Below are positions 16,527 to 24,545 of a DNA stretch of 29,215 bases, piece after piece (positions within the stretch are counted from its first letter, which is position 1; every line of letters starts with the position of its first letter). A program made the translations under genes and the position numbers. The DNA comes from CAWBCR01 sp963787375 (GTDB taxonomy: Bacteria > Chloroflexota > Anaerolineae > Aggregatilineales > UBA3940): assembly GCA_963787375.1 (NCBI GenBank), contig CAWBCR010000005.1, positions 1 through 29,215 on the forward strand, read 5' to 3'. Below the pieces are notes generated by a model. It made no database searches. It saw only the letters and a program-made list of their open reading frames with translations, and was not told the DNA's origin.

Positions 16527-18386
16527 ATGTCCGCCGAATTCGTCGCCAGCTCACATGTCCACACCGATCATCGCGGTCCGGTCGCGTTCGTCTGGTCGCA
16601 TATCCAGCGGCATCCCGTCGTCGCCGCGCTGATGATCTTGGGCGCTTTCAGCAACGCTGCACTGGCCTCGGCGGTGCCGTATTTCATCGGCAGGGCGTTC
16701 AATGCTATCATTGACAGCAAGGACCTGCGCTATGTCGGGCTGATGGCCCTGGCGATTGTCGGCAGCCAGGTGACACGCGGCGCGCTCCAGTTGATGCGCA
16801 ACTTTTCGGCGGAGACGTTCGCCCAGCGCATCGAGCGCGACGTGCGCGACGAGCTGTACGCCAGCCTGCTGGCCAAAGACATGACCTACCACGACAGCCA
16901 GCCGGTCGGCGAGATCATGGCCCGCGTGACGAACGACGTGCGCGAGATGAACCTCATGATGAGCCCCGGCATGAACCTGGTCGTCGGCTCCAGCATGTTC
17001 ATCCTGATGCCGCTGATCGTCTCGCCAACCATCTACCCCGCGCTGATCCTCGTGCCGGCGCTGTTTGTCGTATGTTACGTTTTCGTGCAGTATCGCTACG
17101 TAGCATCGCTGCACGGCGTGGCGCAGCAGGTGCGCTACAGCTTTGGCCGCATGAACGCGCAGCTTGCCGAGACGCTGGACGGCATCGAGGTGGTCAAAGG
17201 CACCGCACAGGAAGTGCACGAAGCCGATCAGTTCTACATGGCTGTCGACGAGGTACGCGACCGGTTCGTAGAACAGGGACGCATCGAAGCGCGCTACTTC
17301 GCCGCGCTGCTGCTGGGGTTAGCGACCGTCGCCGCGTTCCTGCACGCCATTTACCTGTACCGTATGGGTGCGATCAACGCCGGCGATATCGTGTCATACA
17401 TGGGGCAGATCGCCCTGTTCGGCTTCCCCGTGTTCAGCTCACTGTTCGCGCTGTCTCGCATGGCGTCGGGCTATGCCAGTGCCGAGCGCATCCTGAAGGT
17501 CATCACCGCTGAAACCAACCTTGACCAGAACCGGCAGGGCTCCAGCCAGCCGATGCGCGGCGAGGTGACCTTCGAGCACGTCGACTTTGGCTACGACATC
17601 GAAGGCGAGTCCGATAATGGCGAGAGGGTGCTGCACGACGTGACGTTCTCCGTCGAGCCGGGCAAGACGCTGGCCATCGTCGGGCAGACCGGCTCCGGCA
17701 AGAGCACGATCACCAAGCTGATCAACCGTATCTATGACGTGGACTCCGGACGCGTGCTCGTCGACGGGGTGGACGTGCGCGACTGGTCGCTGGAAGGGCT
17801 ACGCTCGCAGATCAGCATCATCGAGCAGGAGATTTTCCTGTTCAGCCGCACCGTTGCCGATAACATCCGCTTTGGGCATCCATCTGCCTCGCTGGACGAG
17901 GTAATCGACGCGGCGAAACAGGCACAGGCAGACGAGTTCATCATGAGCTTCCCGGATGGCTACAACACGGTCGTCGGGCAGCGCGGCGTGACGTTGAGCG
18001 GCGGCCAGCGCCAGCGGCTGGCTATCGCCCGTGCTTTCCTCACCAACCCGCGCATTCTGATCCTGGACAACTCGACCAGCGCCATCGACAGCGCCACCGA
18101 GGATCACATCCAGAAGGCGATCTGGGCCGCCGCCAAGGGCCGCACGACAATCCTGATCACCCACCGGCTGTCCCAGATTCGCTGGGCCGATCACATTGTC
18201 GTGCTACGCACGGGGCGCGTGGTGGCGCAGGGCGCGCACGAGGACCTGCTCGCGCAGTCGGAAGACTACCGCCGCATCTTCGCCCGCTACGAGGGGCCAT
18301 CGCCGGAACAGGACGCTGACAGCGGCGTGTCCGAGCCGACCTCAATGACGGGCAGCGAAGCGCAGCAGGATCGCGCGGCGAGTTAA
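16527..18386 (+). CDS. ABC exporter half-transporter with degenerate catalytic site (subunit 1)
   Basis: The product is 619 residues, the usual length of a fused membrane domain plus ATPase. Six hydrophobic helices fill about residues 20-320 (ABC type-1 exporter fold, with the loop RVTNDVREM). The ATPase shows Walker A GQTGSGKST (386-394), Q-loop, canonical signature LSGGQ (490-494), and Walker B ILILDNSTSAID, where Asn515 stands in place of the catalytic Glu. That marks the degenerate half of a heterodimeric exporter such as TM287/288. The partner gene starts 12 nt downstream. The segment between the strand and Walker A is slightly extended and acidic (GYDIEGESDNGE). The complex would export a lipid, drug or peptide across the cytoplasmic membrane. 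The substrate is unknown. The ribosome binding site is weak, and the upstream promoter is good. Confidence 0.92.
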   Translation: MSAEFVASSHVHTDHRGPVAFVWSHIQRHPVVAALMILGAFSNAALASAVPYFIGRAFNAIIDSKDLRYVGLMALAIVGSQVTRGALQLMRNFSAETFAQRIERDVRDELYASLLAKDMTYHDSQPVGEIMARVTNDVREMNLMMSPGMNLVVGSSMFILMPLIVSPTIYPALILVPALFVVCYVFVQYRYVASLHGVAQQVRYSFGRMNAQLAETLDGIEVVKGTAQEVHEADQFYMAVDEVRDRFVEQGRIEARYFAALLLGLATVAAFLHAIYLYRMGAINAGDIVSYMGQIALFGFPVFSSLFALSRMASGYASAERILKVITAETNLDQNRQGSSQPMRGEVTFEHVDFGYDIEGESDNGERVLHDVTFSVEPGKTLAIVGQTGSGKSTITKLINRIYDVDSGRVLVDGVDVRDWSLEGLRSQISIIEQEIFLFSRTVADNIRFGHPSASLDEVIDAAKQAQADEFIMSFPDGYNTVVGQRGVTLSGGQRQRLAIARAFLTNPRILILDNSTSAIDSATEDHIQKAIWAAAKGRTTILITHRLSQIRWADHIVVLRTGRVVAQGAHEDLLAQSEDYRRIFARYEGPSPEQDADSGVSEPTSMTGSEAQQDRAAS

Positions 18387-18398
18387 GGGAAACGCGCA

Positions 18399-20225
18399 AT
18401 GGGATTTTTCAGAGGGCTGGACGCGGAAAAATACGACCGCCAGTATTCCGACCGCTACTTGCTGGCGCGTCTGTGGAATTACCTCCAGCCGCACGCCAAG
18501 CGCTTGGTCATCGTCACGATCATGGGACTGCTGGTTTCGCTGTCGCTGGCGATGATCCCCATCATCACGGCAGCGGGGATCGACGCGCTGGAGAAGCAGG
18601 CGGCAGTAAGCTGGCTGGCGCTGCTGGTCGGGGCGCTGCTTGTGACGGCGCTGGTGCAGTACTTCGCCAACTGGGCCGTGCGCCGCGCGATCAACCTGGT
18701 TGTCGCCGACGTGATCAGCCAGCTTCGCAAAGACGCCATGAAGGCGGCGGTCGAGCGCGACATGGCCTTCTACGACGAGACGAAGTCGGGTAAGGTGCTC
18801 AGCCGCATCACCAGCGACACGGAGGAAATCGGGCAGGTGCTGCTGTTGAGCAGCGATATCCTCAGCCAGATCGTCGAGGCGGCGCTGTTGATCGGGGTGC
18901 TGCTCAGCCGGGATGTGGTGCTGACACTGATCATGCTGGCCGCTATGCCGGTCATCGTCGGCGTGGCGCTGCTATTCAGGCGGCTGGCCCGCGACGTCAC
19001 CCGGCAGGGCTCGCGGGCGATGGCTGCCGTCAACGACAACATCCAGGAAAGCGTGACAGGCATCAGCGTTGCCAAGAATTTCCGCCAGGAAGCGATGATC
19101 TACGACGAGTTCGCGGCGATCAACGAGCAGTCATACCGCATTAATATGCGACGCGGGTTCGTGCTGGCGCTGGTGTTTCCGGTGCTCAATGCACTGGGCG
19201 GCACTGGCACGGCGTCAATCGTCTACCTGGGCGCGCAGGCGGTGATCGGCGGCGCGATCCAGGTCAGCGAATGGTATCTGTTCATCCAGACGGTCGACCG
19301 TTTCTGGTTCCCGTTCATCAACATCTCGTCCTACTGGAACCAGTTCCAGCAGGCCATGAGCGACGTCGAGCGTATCTTCGCGCTGATCGACGCCGAGAAC
19401 AGCATCCAGCAGGTCGATTCGGAGCCGGCAGCGAACCTCGCCGGTAAGATCGAATTCAAAGACGTGATGTTCTCGTACAAAGACGAACAGCCCGTGCTGG
19501 AGCACTTCAACCTCACCATCGAGCCCGGCGAGGACCTGGCGTTTGTGGGTCACACCGGGGCCGGCAAGAGCACCATCGCCAAGCTGATCACCCGCTTCTA
19601 CGAGTTCCAGGGCGGGCAGATTCTGATCGACGGGCAGGACATCCGCTCCTTCGACCTGCACAGTTATCGCAGCCGCCTGGGGCTGGTGCCGCAGTCGCCG
19701 TTCCTGTTCAGTGGGACGATTGCCGACAATATCCGTTATGGCCGGCCCGACGCCACCGATGCAGAGATCCGCGAGATGGCCTACAACGTGGGCGGCGGTG
19801 AATGGCTGGAAACTATCCCCGATGGGCTGCAAAGCGACGTCGGCGAGCGGGGGGCGCGGTTGAGCATGGGTCAGCGGCAGCTTGTCAGCCTGCTGCGAGT
19901 GCTGGTCCAGCGCCCGGCGATCTTCATCCTGGACGAAGCGACGGCCAGCATCGACCCATTCACCGAGATGCAAATTCAGGAGGCGATCAACCTGATCCTG
20001 GCGCGGGCAACCTCGATCCTGATCGCCCATCGGTTGAGCACGGTACGCAGCGCAGATCGGATCATCGTGCTGCGCGACGGCAAGATCATCGAGGTGGGCA
20101 ATCACGATTCGCTGATGGCGCAGGGCGGGCACTACGCCGAGCTGTACAACACATACTTTCGCCACCAGTCGTTGAGCTATGTGGAGAACGCTCGCTCGCT
20201 GATAACGGGCGAAGTCGCCGACTGA
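18399..20225 (+). CDS. ABC exporter half-transporter with consensus Walker B (subunit 2)
   Basis: The product is 608 residues from ATG 18399, with AAGGGA upstream, 12 nt after subunit 1. The membrane domain covers about 25-330. Walker A is GHTGAGKST (384-392), Walker B FILDEATASID has the catalytic Glu513, and a switch His follows (LIAHRLSTVRSADRI). Its signature is LSMGQ (488-492) rather than LSGGQ. In the dimer, this altered signature faces the Walker A/B of subunit 1, which itself lacks the catalytic Glu. Both defects therefore fall in the same nucleotide site, leaving one active site made of this subunit's Walker motifs and subunit 1's LSGGQ. This is the known pattern for heterodimeric multidrug or lipid exporters. 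A terminator-like hairpin follows at 20255. Confidence 0.93.
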   Translation: MGFFRGLDAEKYDRQYSDRYLLARLWNYLQPHAKRLVIVTIMGLLVSLSLAMIPIITAAGIDALEKQAAVSWLALLVGALLVTALVQYFANWAVRRAINLVVADVISQLRKDAMKAAVERDMAFYDETKSGKVLSRITSDTEEIGQVLLLSSDILSQIVEAALLIGVLLSRDVVLTLIMLAAMPVIVGVALLFRRLARDVTRQGSRAMAAVNDNIQESVTGISVAKNFRQEAMIYDEFAAINEQSYRINMRRGFVLALVFPVLNALGGTGTASIVYLGAQAVIGGAIQVSEWYLFIQTVDRFWFPFINISSYWNQFQQAMSDVERIFALIDAENSIQQVDSEPAANLAGKIEFKDVMFSYKDEQPVLEHFNLTIEPGEDLAFVGHTGAGKSTIAKLITRFYEFQGGQILIDGQDIRSFDLHSYRSRLGLVPQSPFLFSGTIADNIRYGRPDATDAEIREMAYNVGGGEWLETIPDGLQSDVGERGARLSMGQRQLVSLLRVLVQRPAIFILDEATASIDPFTEMQIQEAINLILARATSILIAHRLSTVRSADRIIVLRDGKIIEVGNHDSLMAQGGHYAELYNTYFRHQSLSYVENARSLITGEVAD

Positions 20226-20254
20226 ATTCACCACGCGCCACACTGCGAATCAAA

Positions 20255-20283
20255 AGAGACCGGACATCTCTCATCCGGCCTCT
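20255..20283. terminator. Bidirectional intrinsic terminator between the ABC exporter and the M23 peptidase
   Basis: A 10-bp stem with one mismatch (AGAGACCGGA / TCCGGCCTCT) and a 9-nt loop. On the minus strand, TTTTG follows the stem. On the plus strand the tail is weaker (GTGCTTT). It lies in the 75-nt convergent gap. Confidence 0.65.
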
Positions 20284-20300
20284 GTGCTTTCATGCAGCCG

Positions 20301-21443
20301 CTAACCGCCCAGGTTGATCTGGTTAAGCGGGTTGTCCGGAACGTGGTTCCAGCGCGTCTCGAAGTGCAGGTGCGGGCCGCTCGAATTGCCGGTCGTGCCA
20401 ACGTAGCCGACCAGCCCACCGCGCGGCACAAACTGCCCGCAGCCGACCGCGACGCCGCTCAGGTGGGCGTAGTAAGTCGTCCAGCCATTGCCGTGGTCGA
20501 GCACCACCAGGATGCCGTAACCCCAGCTCTGGGGCACCCAGCCGGAAAAGATCACCGCGCCTGAGTCGGCGGCGGTGACCGACGTGCCGACGACGGCAGC
20601 CAGGTCAACACCGGAGTGCCATGCCGAGAACGCCTGCGTGAAGGTAAACACGCCGGGCGGGATGGGCGGGGCCCATGCGCCGGTGCCGCCGCGCCCCACA
20701 ATTCCCGGCGCGCACGAGCCGGCCATGCCGGGCATGAACGAGGTGGTGACCACGCCGGTTGTCTGGTTGACCGTCTGCACGATGGGCGGCGTCCAGTCGG
20801 GGAAGTCGCCGGTGCCGCCTGGCACGTAAACACGCACCCCCCACGGCGGGATGGTGTCCGGCGAAGCGCCTTGCAGGTTGTTGGCATCCGAGCTGATGAT
20901 GTCCTGCACGTCCGCCTTGTAGTAATCGGCGATCCACTGCAGCGAGTGCGTCCCATCCGACTTGTAGTAGACGCCATCGCCGGGCAGGATGTACAGGTTC
21001 ACGCCCGGCACGATCATGTGCACGTCGTGCAGCGTGTCGGGGTTGGCCCAGAAGATTGAGTTGCGGTCGAGGCTGAATTTGCTGGCGATGGATTCGAGCG
21101 TATCACCGCGCTGGATGGTGTAGGTGACGACCTTGTTACGCGGGCGGTCGGGAATGATGGTATAGGGCACCATGCTCCGGTTGACTTCACCCATCGTGAG
21201 CGCATCGCCACTGCCGCCTGAGGCCACGTCAGTGACCAGCCCGGCGGCAGGTGCGGTGGGGCTGTCCCCGGCGGTCTGTCTGGCGAGCAGCGTCCGCACC
21301 GGCCCGACGATCACCAGCAGCAGCCCCACCGCCACCACGGCGATAGAGATCGGCGTCAGGTATCGGGCCGCCAGCGATGAGATCGCCTGCGTCAGGCGTT
21401 CCATCCCGGAGCGGGGGACAAACGGTTTTCCAGTTTGATCCAT
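20301..21443 (-). CDS. Membrane-anchored LysM / M23-family metallopeptidase
   Basis: The product is 380 residues from ATG 21443 (MDQTGKPFVP). A GTG one codon upstream is equally possible, and the longer frame to 21566 runs through the promoter. One transmembrane helix covers about residues 30-50 (PISIAVVAVGLLLVIVG). LysM 1 is at about 115-165 (YTIQRGDTLESIASKFSL...NIFWAN-like core) and a second LysM-like repeat at about 172-225. The C-terminal M23 (lysostaphin-type) domain has zinc ligands His276 and Asp280 (HSGVD) and HLH at 358-360. Such proteins bind peptidoglycan through LysM and cut cross-links outside the membrane. Here all expected zinc ligands are present, so it is probably active in wall remodelling. 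It is read away from the tRNA-gyrA region from its own promoter. Confidence 0.92.
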   Translation of the reverse strand: MDQTGKPFVPRSGMERLTQAISSLAARYLTPISIAVVAVGLLLVIVGPVRTLLARQTAGDSPTAPAAGLVTDVASGGSGDALTMGEVNRSMVPYTIIPDRPRNKVVTYTIQRGDTLESIASKFSLDRNSIFWANPDTLHDVHMIVPGVNLYILPGDGVYYKSDGTHSLQWIADYYKADVQDIISSDANNLQGASPDTIPPWGVRVYVPGGTGDFPDWTPPIVQTVNQTTGVVTTSFMPGMAGSCAPGIVGRGGTGAWAPPIPPGVFTFTQAFSAWHSGVDLAAVVGTSVTAADSGAVIFSGWVPQSWGYGILVVLDHGNGWTTYYAHLSGVAVGCGQFVPRGGLVGYVGTTGNSSGPHLHFETRWNHVPDNPLNQINLGG

Positions 21444-21527
21444 CACAATACAATCCCATCCCTTGCAGCCAAACGGCCAGGCACGACAGCTCTGGCCGCG
21501 GTTCGCCGATATCAACACGATGGTATT

Positions 21528-21556
21528 ATGGTAGCGTGCCGGGTGCGCCCCGTCAA
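21528..21556 (-). promoter_or_regulatory. Promoter of the LysM/M23 gene
   Basis: On the minus strand, TTGACG (21556-21551), a 17-nt spacer and TACCAT (21533-21528). The -35 matches 5 of 6 consensus bases and the -10 matches 4 of 6. The leader is about 80 nt. It is divergent from the tRNA promoter 70 nt away. Confidence 0.5.
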
Positions 21557-21624
21557 GCAACGGCATGGGTACGAAACCCCGCCGGGGGCGGCAGATTCGC
21601 GTCGCCAGGTGGGCCGAAAGGTGC

Positions 21625-21630
21625 TATACT
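21625..21630 (+). promoter_or_regulatory. -10 box of the tRNA-Arg gene
   Basis: TATACT lies 23 nt before the mature tRNA 5' end, a fitting distance for a short 5' leader. The -35 position 17 nt upstream (TCGCCA) is poor. Confidence 0.5.
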
Positions 21631-21652
21631 ATAGGGCGTTCCAACTGCATAT

Positions 21653-21727
21653 GCCCCCATAGCTCAGAGGATAGAGCGCGGCCCTCCGGAGGCTGAGGCC
21701 CAGGTTCGAGTCCTGGTGGGGGTACCA
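21653..21727 (+). tRNA. tRNA-Arg (anticodon CCG)
   Basis: A full cloverleaf can be drawn by hand. The acceptor stem is GCCCCCA with TGGGGGT (first pair G-U), and the D-arm is GCTC/GAGC. The anticodon stem is CGGCC/GGCTG around the loop CTCCGGA, giving anticodon CCG at loop positions 3-5, which reads the Arg codon CGG. The T-arm is CCAGG, TTCGAGT, CCTGG, followed by discriminator A and an encoded CCA end. Confidence 0.95.
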
Positions 21728-21744
21728 GAAAGCAACGCGAAGGG

Positions 21745-21777
21745 GGCTGTCCGTCACTGTGGTGGATGGCCTTTTTT
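21745..21777 (+). terminator. Intrinsic terminator after tRNA-Arg
   Basis: GGCTGTCCGT pairs with GTGGATGGCC, including several G-U pairs, around a 7-nt loop. A run of six T (21772-21777) follows directly. Confidence 0.65.
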
Positions 21778-21883
21778 GCGCCATTGACGCCTCGCCTGAA
21801 TGCCCTTCCAGGCTGTCCGGTCGAGCGCTTTCGTAATATAACCCGTATCAAACCTGCGCATGGTATTTAGAGCCACCCTGGAG

Positions 21884-21889
21884 TATAAT
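21884..21889 (+). promoter_or_regulatory. -10 box of the gyrA promoter
   Basis: A perfect TATAAT lies 39 nt before the gyrA ATG. The hexamer 17 nt upstream is TGGTAT (21861-21866), a weak -35. The terminator of the tRNA separates this unit from the one upstream. Confidence 0.5.
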
Positions 21890-21927
21890 TTAGCCTGCGC
21901 ATTGTTCATGCCCGTGGAGATACCCGA

Positions 21928-24540
21928 ATGGATATTGGTACCGTACGGCCCGTTGACATTAACGAGGAAATGCGCAACTCCTACCTCGATTATGCCATGA
22001 GCGTAATCGTCGCACGCGCGCTTCCCGATGTCCGTGATGGCCTCAAGCCGGTGCATCGCCGCATCATGTATGCGATGCATGATATGGGGCTGGCCTCGAA
22101 TACTGCCTACAAGAAGAGCGCCCGTATTGTGGGCGAAGTGCTTGGTAAATATCACCCGCATGGCGACGCCGCCGTGTACGAAACGATGGCCCGCATGGCG
22201 CAGACCTTCTCGATGCGCTACCCGCTGGTCGACGGTCAGGGCAACTTCGGTTCGATTGACGGCGACAGCCCGGCGGCCATGCGTTACACCGAGGCGCGCA
22301 TGGCGGCCATCGCCGAGTTGATGCTCGACGACATCGACAAAGACACCGTCGACTTCATCGACAATTTCGACGGCACACTGCAAGAGCCTGACGTCATGCC
22401 GGCTAAGCTGCCCAACCTGCTGTTGAACGGTATTTCGGGCATCGCCGTCGGCATGGCGACCAACATCCCCCCTCACAATCTGGGCGAGACAATCCAGGCG
22501 GTGAACTTCCTCATCGACCGCATGGTCGCCCCCGAAGGCGACGCAATCGACGAGGATCTGGCCGATGTATCGGTCGAAGACCTGATGCAGTTCATCAAGG
22601 GGCCGGACTTCCCAACCGGCGGCGTGATCGTCGGGACGGAGGGCATCGTCAACGCCTATGCGACGGGTAAGGGGCGCATCGTCATGCGCGCCAAGACGCA
22701 CGTCGAGGCGATGGCGGGTGGCCGCTTCCGCATCGTGGTAACAGAGATTCCCTATCAGATCAACAAGACGACCATCATCGAGCGCATCGCGGCGCTGGTA
22801 CGCGATGGCCGGCTGGACATGGTATCCGACCTGCGCGACGAATCAGATCGGCGCGGCATGTCGATCGTGATCGAGCTAAAGCGCGGCGCGCAGCCACGCA
22901 CCGTCATCAACCGGCTGTTGAAATACACGTCGCTGCAAACCACGTTCGGCGTGCAGATGCTGGCGCTGGTCAATGCCGAGCCGCGCCTGCTGTCGCTGAA
23001 GAGCACGCTGCGGCATTACATCAACCACCGCCGCGAGGTTATCGAGCGCCGCACGCTGTTTGATCTCGAAAAGGCGCGCCGCCGGGCGCACATCCTCGAA
23101 GGTCTGCTGATCGCTATCACCAACCTCGACCAGATCATCCAGACCATCCGCCAGAGCCCGGATGCCGATACCGCCCGCGAGCGGCTGATGGTGACCTACA
23201 AGCTGACCGAGGCCCAGGCACAGGCTATCCTCGACATGCAGCTGCGGCGGCTGGCTGCCCTTGAGCGGCAGAAGATCGAAGAGGAGTACCACTCGCTGCT
23301 GGAGCTGATCACCGAGCTAGAGGACCTGCTGGTGCATCCCAAGAAGATCCTGATGGTTATCCACAAAGAGCTCAACGATATCGCCGAAAAGTACGACGAC
23401 CTGCGGCGGACGACCATCGTGCCGGGTGGTGGCGAGGACTTCAACGAGGCCGACCTCGTGCCCGACGAAGACGTGCTGATCTTCATCACGCGCATGGGTT
23501 ATATCAAGCGCGTGTCCGCAGAGGCATATCGCACCCAGGGGCGCGGCGGCAAGGGCGTGACGGGTATGACCACCCGCGATACCGACGACGTGGAGCACAT
23601 GTTCGCTGCGGGCTCGCTGGACAGCATCCTCTTCTTTTCAGACCGGGGCAAGGTTTACCAAGAGAAATCCTACCAGATACCAGATGCCAGCCGCACGGCA
23701 AAAGGCATCCCACTGCAGAGTGTGCTGGCCCTGGGCCTCGATGAGCACATCACCGCCGCGCTGGCCGTGCCCTCGTTTGAAGAAGTCGAATACTGCACGA
23801 TGGCCACCCGCCGGGGACGCATCAAGCGCGTCGAGGTGGCACAGTTTGAGAGCGTGCGCCCCAGCGGGCTCATCGCCATCTCGCTCGACGAGGACGACGA
23901 GCTGGGCTGGGTAAAAGTCACCAAAGGCAGCCAGGACATCATTGTCGTGACGCGTGATGGCCAGTCGATCCGCTTCAACGAGGAAGAGGTCCGGGCGATG
24001 GGTCGCAGCGCGGCTGGCGTGAACGCCATCAAGCTGCAAGGCGATGACGAGGTCGCCGGGATGGATGCCATCGCCGACCCGGAGGCCGACCTCCTGATTG
24101 TGACAGAAAACGGCCATGGTAAGCGTACCCCGCTGCCCGAATACCCCACGCAGTCGCGCTATGGCATGGGCGTCCGCACGTTGGCCCACAACGACAAGAC
24201 CGGGCCGATCATCGCCGCACGGACGGCCAAGCCGGGCGATCACCTGACGCTGATCACTGGCGGCGGTATGGCGCTGCGCACGCAGGTAGGCAACATCTCA
24301 CAGATGGGCCGCAACACACAGGGAGTCCAGTTGATGAACCTGGCCAGCGGTGATACACTGGCCTCGGCGGCCCTGCTTGAAGAAGATCGGCGCGTGGAGC
24401 GCGAAAAGGCCCGCGAGGCCGAGCAGGCTGAGATGGTCGTTGAATCGTCCGATGAGCCGATGGCGGCTCGAATGCCGGGTATGGATGATGCCGCGCCGCA
24501 GGATGATGAACTGCCCGGCGGCGAAGAAAACGAGGACTGA
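21928..24540 (+). CDS. gyrA: DNA gyrase subunit A
   Basis: The product is 870 residues from ATG 21928, with GTGGAG about 8-10 nt upstream. The N-terminus (NSYLDYAMSVIVARALPDVRDG) is canonical. Tyr120 (AMRYTEAR) is the catalytic tyrosine that forms the covalent DNA link. The quinolone-pocket segment reads HPHGDAAVYE, with Ala81 and Glu85 at the positions equal to E. coli Ser83 and Asp87. The C-terminal pinwheel has the GyrA box at 537-543 as QGRGGKG, where the usual second residue is Arg or Lys, which supports GyrA rather than ParC. The tail is acidic. With GyrB, encoded elsewhere, it introduces negative supercoils. The gene is followed 5 nt later by a histidine kinase gene and both precede one terminator. 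Confidence 0.97.
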   Translation: MDIGTVRPVDINEEMRNSYLDYAMSVIVARALPDVRDGLKPVHRRIMYAMHDMGLASNTAYKKSARIVGEVLGKYHPHGDAAVYETMARMAQTFSMRYPLVDGQGNFGSIDGDSPAAMRYTEARMAAIAELMLDDIDKDTVDFIDNFDGTLQEPDVMPAKLPNLLLNGISGIAVGMATNIPPHNLGETIQAVNFLIDRMVAPEGDAIDEDLADVSVEDLMQFIKGPDFPTGGVIVGTEGIVNAYATGKGRIVMRAKTHVEAMAGGRFRIVVTEIPYQINKTTIIERIAALVRDGRLDMVSDLRDESDRRGMSIVIELKRGAQPRTVINRLLKYTSLQTTFGVQMLALVNAEPRLLSLKSTLRHYINHRREVIERRTLFDLEKARRRAHILEGLLIAITNLDQIIQTIRQSPDADTARERLMVTYKLTEAQAQAILDMQLRRLAALERQKIEEEYHSLLELITELEDLLVHPKKILMVIHKELNDIAEKYDDLRRTTIVPGGGEDFNEADLVPDEDVLIFITRMGYIKRVSAEAYRTQGRGGKGVTGMTTRDTDDVEHMFAAGSLDSILFFSDRGKVYQEKSYQIPDASRTAKGIPLQSVLALGLDEHITAALAVPSFEEVEYCTMATRRGRIKRVEVAQFESVRPSGLIAISLDEDDELGWVKVTKGSQDIIVVTRDGQSIRFNEEEVRAMGRSAAGVNAIKLQGDDEVAGMDAIADPEADLLIVTENGHGKRTPLPEYPTQSRYGMGVRTLAHNDKTGPIIAARTAKPGDHLTLITGGGMALRTQVGNISQMGRNTQGVQLMNLASGDTLASAALLEEDRRVEREKAREAEQAEMVVESSDEPMAARMPGMDDAAPQDDELPGGEENED

Positions 24541-24545
24541 CCGGA

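Noticed and set aside
20301..21566. Longer start of the LysM/M23 protein at 21566
   Set aside because: The extension would run through the predicted promoter, and its residues do not look like a signal or anchor. MDQTGKPFVP at 21443 directly precedes the membrane helix.
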